The translations under genes and the position numbers were made by a program. A stretch of DNA of 64,000 nt from Sphaerosporella brunnea (taxonomy: Eukaryota; Ascomycota; Pezizomycetes; Pezizales; Pyronemataceae), in the NCBI GenBank assembly GCA_008704415.1, contig VXIS01000151.1, forward strand, positions 42,424 to 106,423, read 5' to 3'. Positions 12,001-24,000 of this stretch are shown piece after piece. The notes below the pieces were generated by a model. The model was not told where the DNA came from, searched no databases, and saw only the letters and a list, made by a program, of their open reading frames with translations. Within the stretch, counting starts at the first letter, position 1; every line of letters begins with the position of its first letter.

Positions 12001-15000
12001 TAGAGGTCACCACCGCTGCCGCACAGTCGACAGATGCCTCAGTAGGGCCATATCCATTCATCACGCGCATAGTTCCATCTGTCCAAGTCTTGACCAACTC
12101 AGGACTGAGTGCTTCTCCCGTCATTGCAAGGACCTTTAGGTTAGGCACTTCGGTGGGATTAAGCAGTTTTGCGACGGTGGGTGTCAGGATCACAAGGTCG
12201 ACTTGCATCTTGTTGATCGTGTGGGCGAGATTGTAGAGTCTGTCGCTCTCTGAGGGGATACAGAGGCATCCGCCATACGTCAACGTCGTGAATATGTCAA
12301 CAACGCTCACGTCGAATGTGTAGGAACAGAACTGAAGCACACGCACACCGTCGATCATGCTATGCCCAAATTTGGTGCCGTGTTCGATGACGCTCTTGCA
12401 GATGGAACCGTGCTCGATAACGACACCCTTTGGCTGTCCGGTGCTTCCGGAGGTATAAATCACATATGCCGCATCACTAGGGCTCGCACTTGGAGTTCCA
12501 GTGCTGTGGAAACCGTTGGTCATCTGATTCTGGGCGAAGAAAGCGGAATCTATAACAACAGTCTCGACGTCGATGAAGTCCTCAAAGATGTGACTTTGTG
12601 AGGACGAAGAGAGAACGATTATCGCCCCCGTTTGGCCGAGTATGTATTCCAAACGAGATTTGGGATGTGCTGGATCGAGCGGCACGTAGGCTCCGCCTGC
12701 TTTTAGAATCCCAAGCATGGCGACGATCATGAGGCTAGATTTTTCGAAGCATATAGGCACAAACACCTCGGGGCCAACACCTCGTTTCATCAGATGCCGT
12801 GCCAACTTGCTGGTCTGATAATCCAATTCCGCATATGTGAGTGTGATATCCGGCCCAGTGACAGCCGGACGATCGGGATGAAGAGAAACAGTCTTTTCAA
12901 TAAGCTGTGTGAGACACTGATCTTCCATAGACGGATAGCCCGGGTTCCAGGTTAAAATCTGCTCAAATTCCTCTCGAGTGCTCATTTGATGGATCGCATG
13001 CCGTACAGGTGTCTGGCTGGATGCATTTCGAGATAGAGCCTCTATCGCCTTGCTGAAGTGCTGTAGAACCCAAAGCATGCGCTGGGAATCGATGGCCGCA
13101 GGGTCGAACTGAGCAGACAAAGATACTCCGGTCTCGGTTATCTGGCATTCCATGACGATTCCATATGTCTGCATCATCTGTGTATACTCTCCAAGCTGTG
13201 TCATGCGCATAGTCGCCGCTGCTGAAGCAGTCGGTGGGTGGATGACGAGCAGATTCTTGAACTGACAAGCCCGTTCGGCATCTGGACTCAATCGCCGGAT
13301 TTTCTGCAGACCATAGTGTTCAAACGGCATCATTGCAGCGGCTTGAGAATGTACAGCCTCCAGGAATTCCGAGATGGGTTGGTCGTAGCTCACAGTCACT
13401 CGGACTGGCAGCGTGAGGATCGTCGGGCCAGCCACCGTATCAAGACCATCTACAGGTGCCGTTCGCCCAGACAAAGTGGCCCCAAAGATCACATCGTGCG
13501 CATCGAAGCTGGGGAGTAGCACATGTCGGGAAATAGTAACGGCCCAGGCTGCACGGATAATGGTGGGGAAGGTGACTGTGCTTTGTACAATCGGGATATC
13601 AACAGTCAAATCCTTCCAAGCGGTAGCACGAAGGCTGTGACTGGAGGCGGGAAGTGACAGGAAGTCTGATAGGGAAGCTCCTGCCAGGTAAGATTTCCAG
13701 AAGGTCTGTGATGCTTCTTGGTCCACTGCCTGCGTATATTTGACATAGTTTTTGAACGGTGTTCGTGCGGGGAGAGGCGCTGAGATGTTTGCGTATGCTG
13801 AATAGAAATCATCCAGGATTAACCCGAATGAGAAGCCATCATATAGCTATGATTGGAGTTTTATTAGCACCCTTCCATGGCCCTCAAAGTCGGGTGTCAA
13901 CTTACCGAGTGGTGAAGGGTCAGCACGAAATAGACCAAATCTTTTCCTCCACTGCTAATGAGTGCACAACGCATAAGGGGCCGACCATATTCGAAAGGTT
14001 CCTGCTTGTCATTCTCCAAATATTCTGTTTTCTTCAGTTAGTTGATGCGACAACTAAATAGATAACGGGTACATTCCCTTGAAGCTACTTCGTATGACCT
14101 CTAATTTGGCTGAAGTCCTGCAAACTACCTGGATACTCCCAGCCTCGTAGTCGCCTGCCTGGATGATTCGTGTTCTCAGAATAGGATGAGCATCGACTGT
14201 TTTCTCCCAGGCCGAGCAGAATCGGTTTAGGTCCATGCTACGGGCTAGTTCGTACACCCTCTGCGCCACATATGCCCCCGGATGCCCAACAGACAAAGCC
14301 ATAAGTCCTTCTTGGAGGGGAGAACAAGCATAAACATCCTCAATATCCGCCGGTGCCATTCCGCAGCTGCTTGCCGCAAGTTGTAGGGTGGCATCATCGA
14401 TTGCCTGTACTGCAGTAACGCTGTGATGGCTTCCGTCAAGGTCCTTTTGCAACGCTTTCGCCATCAAACCGAGCCTTGGGTGCTGGAACACCGACGCAAC
14501 CGTGAATGCGAGACCATCCTTTCGCCCAGCATTTACAAGCCTGATGGCAGACATGGAGTCACCTCCAAGCCGGAAGAAATTGTCGTCAAGGCCGATTGAC
14601 GCAGGTGGCAACTGAAGAACAGAGGTCCATATGGCATGCAACTTCTTTTCCACCGCAGTTTCTGGCCGCTGCTTAAACGCGCTGCCAGATCGGTATCGTG
14701 CCAATTGCTCTGTCGAAAGCTCTGATAATATCCTACGTAACTCTTTCCGATCCGTCTTTCCAGAGCCTGTCAACGGAATCTTCCCCAGAGGAAGGAAAAT
14801 CGACGGCACCATATACGCGGGGAGAACATCGGCCAGTTTGGTCACAGCTTTACTCAGCGTGGTGTCTATGCTTTCAGTGAGGGTGAGTAATCCATCGCCA
14901 TGTGCGTCGTCGAGGGAAACCAATGCGATCAGTCTCGCCTCGGCGAATTGTGGCATGGATGCCGTTGATTCAACCGCGGCATTGCGGACTCCAGGGTGCT

Positions 15001-18000
15001 GACACAGGTGGTGCTCGATCTCAGAAACCTCGATTCGTTGGCCGCGGAGCTTCACTTGCGTGTCTTTGCGTCCTACACATGATAGCGTGCCGTCCGTGTT
15101 GTAGTGCACCAAATCGCCTGTCTTGTAAATTTTTGTCCAGGATCCAAGAGCATCCTTACCCCAGGGAAGACTAGCGCCATCTATAAACGCGGCGCTTGTC
15201 TTGGCAGGGTCGTTTAGATATCCGCGCGCTAATGTTGGCCCAGAGATTATGAGTTCGCCTATGCAACCAATGGGTGTCAAGCGCTCGGTTCTCTCGGGGT
15301 CGGCGATCCAAAGGTGAGCGGCCACACCTTTGCCGATGCTTGCGGGATTGAAATCGGGACCGGTGGCCTCGGAGCTGGCAGAATCCATGCAGGTCTCAGT
15401 CGGCCCGTAATCATTCATGAGGCGAACCTTCTGGCTCCAGGTGAGGACGTTCCGACGGGTCATAGGCTCTCCGATAAGGATCAGCGTTTCAAGCTTGGGA
15501 ACTAACTCAGGGGACAGTAGATTAGAAACGGTGGTGGGAGTCAGGATGGCCATTTGAATGCCCATTTCGTTGATGATCCGAGGAAGTGAAACCAAGCGTT
15601 CTTCCTCGGACGGGATGCAAACGCAACCGCCATGGAGTAGCGTCGAAAAAATTTCCATCACGCTGGTGTCAAATGTGTATCCCGCGAATTGGAGCACTCG
15701 CAGGCTGTCCGTGAAGCCGAATCTAGGTCCATGGGCCAGGAGACTTGTGGTCACGGCAGAATGCTCCAGAACGACACCCTTTGGTTGTCCGGTGCTGCCG
15801 GATGTGAACATAACATATGCGATGTTTCTTGAGGTGACAGAAGCATTGTGTGCTGTGAAATGGGGCTTTTCAGAAAGATGTATTGTATCCACAGGCAGAA
15901 CGGAAGGAGCTCCCAACGCATGACAAGCATCTTCGAAACCAGGTGAACATAGTATAACTCGTGTGCCGACCTCACGGACGATGTATTGAAGTCGTTTTTG
16001 CGGCTGGGAAGTATCCAGTGGGACGTATCCACCACCTGCCTTCAGAACTGCAAGCATAGCAATGATCATCAGGCTTGATTTCTTGAAGTAGAGAGGAACC
16101 AAAACGTCCGGGCCAACCCCCGCGTCAATGAGTTTAGAGCTTAAGACTGAAGAGAGTGCATCGACCTCGCCATAGGTTCGAATGCCGTCTGATGCATGGA
16201 TAGCGACACGCTTTGGGTGGAGAAGAGCGCGATCGCAGAAAGCATGATGGACGCAACGGTCAATGCGGTTGTGGTGGACATCGTTCCAGAGTTTTATTTG
16301 AGTGAGATCTTGCTGACCAAAGAGGCTGATGTCGCTTATTCTCACAGGGATTGCGACATGGCCTGTGCACGTGGTCAGTGGTCTGTACTGCGGAGATACG
16401 AGGCAAACACACCTTTAGCCAACTGTTGGATTGCCTGCGAGAAATGATAAAGAATCCAGCGAACGTTCTCAGACTCGACAGCTTTATCGTCATATACCGC
16501 CGATAAAGATACACCAGTGAGTGTTTTCTGGCACTCTACTGAAAGGCAATACGTCTCCGTCATCCTCGACTTATCAAAGTCCAGCTTCAACTGCAATCTC
16601 TTGTCTTCGGTGGACTCCCTCGCTACAGGCTGTATTACCAGAAGGCTCTGGAAACTACAGGCTTCTTGAGCATCGTGACTGAGTCTTCTGATGTTCTGAA
16701 GTCCGAAGTGCTCGAATGGCATTCTCTGGAGTGAGGCCGTGTGGACATCGCGGAGGTATTCTTCGACCGTCATAGCGTTATTTATCCGAATCCGCGTGGG
16801 GACTGTAACAATGGTAGGACCCGACACTGTCTCAATTCCTCCGATAGGAGCGGTACGTCCGGACATAGTCTCGCCGAAGATGACGTCCTCAGAGTTCGAA
16901 TAGCGAGCGATAACTAATGCCCACGCCGCACGAAGAAGGGAAGCAACTGTAATTGATTCCGAAGATATCCTGAATTCGGCCTCGGTGTCTAAACGCAAGG
17001 TCTTACTCGCTGCGAAGACCTCTTGCCGATCTGCCGATACTCTGCTGGGAAAGTCGACTGCCACTGCCCCCGAAAGATTCGTTCCCCAAAACTCTCTAGC
17101 TGCTGTGTCAGTGCGGATTTTTTCTACATGCTTGATGAAAGAAGTGAATGGGGTTCTGTTGATACTCGTCCCATTCTCGTACGCTTCCTTGAGATCGTCA
17201 ATAATCAGCTCCCATGAAAATCCATCGTAGATACAGTGGTGAAGAGTGAACACGAGGGATTTGGAATTGCCATCAAAAACGAAAGCCTGGCGGCACAACG
17301 CCGCGCCGTAACCCATGGCGGGACGATCCAGGCTGAGGTAGGTTGGGATGTCAAGTACTTCGAGAGTCCATTCGACCCGAGCATTAACCACTACCTGCAT
17401 GCTTCCTTGGGCTTCCGTAAGGATTATTCTGGTCCGAAGAATGGCGTTAGAAGCTACTGTTAAATCCCAGGCCTTCTGGAGCCTCCCAAGGTCGATGTTG
17501 GTAGGTAACCTATACACACGTTGAGTAACATATGCACCCGGTGACTTCAACGACAGCGCCATCAACCCCTCTTGAAGTGGAGAACAGGGATATACATCAC
17601 CTATAGCTTCGCGGTCAACACCGCATTGGGCGGCTGCCATCTGAATACATTCCTCTGGTGTGATCCCATGTACCAGTGAAAAGGGTTTAACCTCCTCTTC
17701 GGCCTTTGCAAGGACCAACAAGGATGCCATCTTTTCTAGTCTGGGGTTTTGGTAGATCTTCGCAATGTCCAAAGCAAAGCCTATCTTGCGCGCGCCGGTG
17801 ACAAGCAAGATTGTGCTGATGGAATCGCCTCCAAGACGGAAGAAGTTGTCGTCGAGACCTATACGGTCTGCGTTGAGCTTCAGTGTTTTAGCCCACAGTT
17901 CCTGCATTGCTTTTTCGTTGGAAGTCCTTGGGCGGCGTTTGGGACCATCTTCGAAGTTGATGTAGACGGAGAGCTCCTCTGCTGTGATCGCTTTTAGTTG

Positions 18001-21000
18001 CCCACGGTCGACCTTGCCGGACACGGTTGTTGGGAATTTCGTGTAAGGAACAAAGACAGAGGGAATCATATAAAGCGGCAATGTATCTTCGAGAGCGCTC
18101 TTGAGGTCTTGAATGACGGCCATGACGGACTCCGACGGGAGGACACGCCCACCAGACTCAGAGCTGGAGGAATTCTCAACCGAGGGCGCAAAGCGAACGA
18201 ATCCAACCAAGGTGGCAGTCCCATCATGTTTGATAAGCTCCACAAAGGCCTGGGAGGCATTTCCTAATGAGGTGATTGCGTACTCCACTTCTCCACATTC
18301 AATTCGCTGGCCATGTATCTTCACCTGTGTATCTCTGCGCCCAAGGTATTGCAACGTTCCGTCCGGGTTGTAGCGGACCAGATCTCCTGTCTTGTACATG
18401 TATTTCGGCGAACCGGTCCGATCTTCACCGGGCATGGAGGGTAGGTCTTTGATAAATACTGCGTCGGTACGCACGGCGTCATTCAAATAACCACGGGCAA
18501 GATTGTTTCCCGAGATGACAAGTTCTCCAACAGTACCTATTGCCGCTAGTTGGTTGCTATCAACTTCCGTTACCCATGTCAGTCCACCTACGGCTCGTCC
18601 GATGGTGTTAGGAACGGATTGGAAGGTGATAGGCCCAGAGCACGAGAAGATGGAGGCTTCCGTGGGACCATATCCGTTGATCAGCTGTAGCCTGTCTGCC
18701 CATTTTTCGATATGCGCCCGGGAATGGGGCTCGCCCATGAGGATGAGGGTCTGTAGCGGCGTGTCCTCAGGCTGCAACAGGTCTGCAACGGTGGGCGTCA
18801 AAAAGGCGGTCTCAACCGACATCAGCTTGATGGCTTTTCCAAGCTCGACCAATCGTTCTTCCTCAGATGGCATGCAAACACAGCCGCCATGAATGAGGGT
18901 ACCAAAGATCTCGACCACACTGACATCAAATGTGTAGGAACAAAACTGGAGGACGCGGGTGTTCCTTCTCAGATTGAAAGCTTTGCCCTGCTCCAGCAGT
19001 GAAGTGCAGAGAGTGCTGTGTTCCAAGACGACTCCCTTCGGTTTTCCCGTACTTCCAGAGGTGAAAATGATATAGGCCACGTTGGACGGGGGTATTGTGG
19101 GAAGAACGGCAGAAGCTATCGGTAGCTCTTCAAGGACCGCTGTGTCAACGCGAAGAGTGGCAACCAGACTATCAAAGATACGCTCGCCTGTTGGATCCAC
19201 AATCGCTATCCTAGCCTTGGTTTGATTCAGAAGATGCTCCAGGCGTCCCCTGCCTGAAGAACCATCGATCGGAACATATCCGGCTCCAACTTTCATGATT
19301 GCTAGCATTGCCACAACCATGGCACCGGATTTACGCATACAGATGGGAATGAGATCTCCACTCTTGATTCCGATGCTGATGAGGTGACGAGCCAACCGTG
19401 TCGCATAATCCTCTAGCTCGCGGTAGGTGAGCTTGCTGGAGGTGGTGACAATGGCCAAAGCATCAGGATGCAGCGCGGCCTCGGCTTCGAAGAGATGGTG
19501 TACACAATTAGCCACACGCGGGGAACAATTGACATTCCAGGATTGGATTTCTTCGAAATCTTCCACGGTCACCATTGCAATGCTGTCCATTGTTTTTGGC
19601 TCCGAGGATCTGGAAATCATTTGCCGAATGACGTTGGCGAACTGACGCAGAAGTCGTTGTACCTGCGTTGAGTTGATGTGGGAGGAATCGTAATGAGCGA
19701 TTATCGAAACGCCGCTGTCTGTAGGGTTGCACTCTACTGTAAAGTAGGATTGCAACATGCTCGTCTTTTCCTTGACCGGCACAATCGAGCGTCGCGAGGT
19801 TGTCGATTTATTCTGGACCACCAGTATGTTGCGAAAGTTACAGGCATTTTTGGCATCGGCACTGAGTCGCTGGATTTTCTGAAGACCGGCATGTTGGAAC
19901 GGCAGCATACTGACAGCTTGTTGCTGAATGCGTTGCAAAAATTCGCCAACGGTTTCATGCACGTCAATCTCTATCCGCACTGGAACCGTCACGGCGGTCG
20001 GTCCAACAATCTCTGCGATACCGGCCACATCTGCCTCCCGTCCTGAGAGTGTCATTCCAAAAACAACATCTCTGCAATCGAGATACTTCGAAATGACCAA
20101 AGCCCATGCGGCCCTCACCACGGTGGCAAAGGACGCGGTGCGGCCATGCAAGTCTTGGTGTTCCACCACAGTTTCGAGCTCCTCCACACATGTCGTTTGT
20201 GCAAGAGCCATGGTATTCGTCTTCGGCGGGAATTCTGAGGGCACCGCGCCCTCCAGCAAGTGTGACCAGTACTTTGCGTTACTCTGGTCATCTGCCTTGC
20301 ACAGGAAATCGACCACACAGTTGAACGCAGGCCTCTCAGGAAGTTCGATGCCAGCATACGCCAGTTGAAGATCGTCCAACAACAACTCCATCGACCATCC
20401 ATCGTACAGCTAAATAGGATTTTGGTTAGAATTTATGAACAGCAAGATGGAAAAACAGGAAACTTACGGCATGGTGCAAAGTCAAGACGAAATAGGAAGC
20501 GGTCTTTTCTTGAATCAAGGCAAACCGACAAAGCCGGCTCCCGGGCCTTATGGGATCCTTGCGGTCTTTGCGGAGGTATTCTTCCAGGTTGCTTGCCTCC
20601 GAAGTCTGCCAAAGCTCACTCACAGAATCGTTGCACACCACTTGAAGACTAATGTTCTCTGCCGAATAAACGATCCTCGTCCGCAAAATGGGGTTCAATT
20701 TTACCAATTTCTCCCAAGCGGTGCGGAATTGAGAAGCGTCAAGACTCGAAAGGTTGTAAACTCTCTGCGCAACGTATGCCCCGTCATGCGCCGAAAGCGC
20801 CATGAGTCCCTCCTGAAATGCTGTACAGGGATAGACGTCCTCGATAGTTCCTGGGGGTAATTGGCACAGATGGGCTATCTCCTCTAGTTCGACCCCTTCT
20901 GCAAGGCTGAAAGGAGCAATCTTCGCATACTGAACCTTGGCCACCCATTTCATGCAGCTGGCCATCTCGCCCAGTCGTGGAGCCTGGTGTATTTGGCTGA

Positions 21001-24000
21001 CAAACAGGGAAAACCCAATCTCTCGTGCGGCAGTAACAAGGCGAATGGCTCCGATCGAGTCCCCTCCCAGATGAAAAAAGTGGTCGGAGGTAGTGAGCGG
21101 AAACTCTTCAGGCACGTTGAGTACTTTCCTCCACAGATCGCACAACGAACGCTCTGCCTTACTCTGCGGGAGGAGCTCGCGGTTTACCTTTCCTGTATGA
21201 TGACTGGAAATCTCAAGCTCCTGGAGCGAAAGCTGACTCGCCGCTTGGATCAATGCCCTCCGATCGATCTTTCCCGAAGTTGTCATAGGGACCTCAGACA
21301 CGGGGACGAAGAACTTTGGTACCATATATGGCGGCAGGACATCCTGAAGCCGGCTCCTTGCATCTGCCGTGATTTTGCGAAACTCATTTGAATAAGGCAA
21401 GATCAATGGCATGGGTTCCTGGGTAGAGCCGAGGTCCTCGCATTTGATGAACACGGCTAAAGTGGGGTCGCTCTGTTGTCCAATTCTCACAAGTTGGGCT
21501 ACAGCCTGTGATATCCGCTGGTTCTGAGCTTCGATGTGGTGCTCAATCTCCCCCAACTCAATCCTAAGTCCATTAAACTTGACCTGGCGATCAAGGCGTC
21601 CGATGTACTGGATGGTTCCGTCGGAATTGTAGCGACCCGCATCGCCGGTGAGGTAACATCTGGAGGGTACTGAGTCTTCCGCCCACGAGGGATCCTCAAT
21701 AAATGCCGTCTTTGTCTTTTTGACGTCGTTGCGATAGCCTCGTGCTAGCGTGTGTCCAGAGATTGCAATCTCTCCCGGACAGCCTATGGGCGCCAGCCGT
21801 CTGGGCTCATCAAGAGTGACAATCCATATGCATCCCGTCACTGCGCGGCCAATATTGGCGAGATCGGCGTCCTCTTCGAGAGAGGAAGAGGTTGCTGACA
21901 CATTCATGCAGGTCTCTGTGGGTCCATAGCTGTTGATAACCCTAGCCTTATTCGCCCACACTTTGACCACGTCACGAGTCAGCGCCTCACCGCCGAGACA
22001 CAATATCTTGAGCGTCGGACAGTCTTTGGGCCGCAACAGACGTGCAACGGTTGGGGTCAGGAAGGCTACGTCAACACACATCTCTCCCGCCGCTTTCGAA
22101 AGGGCGTTCAGTCGATTGTGCTCGGTTGGCATGCAAATGCACCCGCCGTTGAGCAACGTAATGAAGATTTCCTTCAGACTCATGTCGAATGTGAAGGAGG
22201 TGAATTGCAAGACTTTCATGTCTTGTCTAATGCCATAGAAGCGGCCTAGATGTGTCGCACTGGTGCTGATAGCGGAATGGGTCAGGACCACGGCTTTGGG
22301 AACACCAGTGCTGCCCGAGGTGTATGTGACGAATGCGGCATTGTCTGATTGTACCTGGCATGTTAATGGCTGATTTGAAGGTGATTGATGGCTCAATATG
22401 GAAACTTCGTCGACTGGAATCACTTGGTCCACATTGCCATCAAAGCGTGCGGTGCAGGACGGTGAACATAACAGGACCTTGGCGTCCACTGCATCGATGA
22501 TGTATTGCAAGCGTTGTTGAGGATGCGAGACGTCCAGGGGAACATATGCGCCTCCGGCTTTCAGGACTGCGATAATAGCGACGATTGCCATTGCGGATTT
22601 TTCGAAGCAAATCGGAACCAATTTCTCCGGCCCGACGCCGAGTTCCTGGAGCCTGTGGGCAAGTCGTGTGGCCATGGAGTCCAGTTGTGGATAGGACATG
22701 TGCGAGGCTGAAGCTTGGTCGTAAATGGCTATCCCGAGTGGATTCTCAGCGACCTTCTTCTCGAACAACCGGTGGAGACAGTGGTCAACTTTCGGTGGAC
22801 ACTGCCTGTTCCATTGGTGAATCTGCTGCACGTCCTCGTCTCCGGAGACTTTCAGCTCGCGAACAGTCTCAGTTCCACTGCACGAAGCCAAACGCTGGAG
22901 CGTTTCTCGCAGATGAACAAGAATCCAGTCCACATCGCTCTCACTGACGATATTATCGTCGAAATGAACATGCACCTCCATGCCAGCCCTCTTCAATTGG
23001 CACTCAACAGTGATCGGATATGACCGTTGCATGTTGTCCAGGTCATTGGCATGCTGCAAGAACTCGGGCTCCTGGTCCTCCTCCGGCTGTACAACCAGCA
23101 GTGTTCGGAATGCACACGCGTTCTTTGCGAAGGCGGACATCTTCTGAATATTCTGGATTCCTGTGTGTTCGAACGGCATCATCTCGACCGCTCGCGTTTG
23201 GACATCCAGCAGAAGGTCTGACAGATGGCATGTATCGCATATACCAACACGGAACGGCACCGTGACCAGCGTTGGACCGGTCATCTCTTCTATGCCCTCC
23301 AGGGGTACGTTCCGCCCTGACAATGTTACTCCGAACGTGACATCGTCTGAATTCGAGTGCTGCGCTAGTACAATCGCCCATGTTGTGCGCACGACCGTAG
23401 AAGCTTGGATTTTCTGCGCTTTCGCTACGGACTGGAAATCGATGTTCATGGCGACTGTCTTTGTGTTCATCGCCCTGACCTCACACTGCCCAGGAAGCTC
23501 GGGGTAGTCGGTGACGGAAGCACCCTCCAGCCGCGAAGTCCAGAAATCGATCACATTGGCGGGCTTCTGGTCGGAAAGGTACTTGATGAAGATGTTGTAG
23601 GAATAACTTCGAGGCGAGGGGGTTCCAGACTGGTAGGCAGCTTGCAACTTCTCCTTCAGAATTGATAGAGACCAGCCATCGTATATCTTTCCAAACGCTC
23701 AGCAATTGTCCACGTAAAAAACAAAATGGAATCTTGGATTTTCAAGGTACGTACAGCATGATGCATGGTAAGAACGAAATACCAGTGGCTGTCCTCGAAA
23801 ATCAACGCGAAGCGGCAAAGCTGGTCCCCATACACCATCGGCTGCCGCGTTCCGTTCAGATAACCTGGCAAGCTGTTCCCTGCAGCTTCCCACTCCATGT
23901 GTGCGTCTACCACCACCTGCAGACTCCCGTACGGTGCAATGTCTACGATCCTGGTCCTCAAGATCTCTTCGTTTTGTAAGACTGACCCCCAGGCGGTTTT

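Noticed and set aside
16375..20391. An epimerisation domain between T and C in the NRPS
   Set aside because: Each carrier-to-adenylation distance fits a single C domain and only one HHxxxDG-type motif occurs per module, so no epimerase is present.
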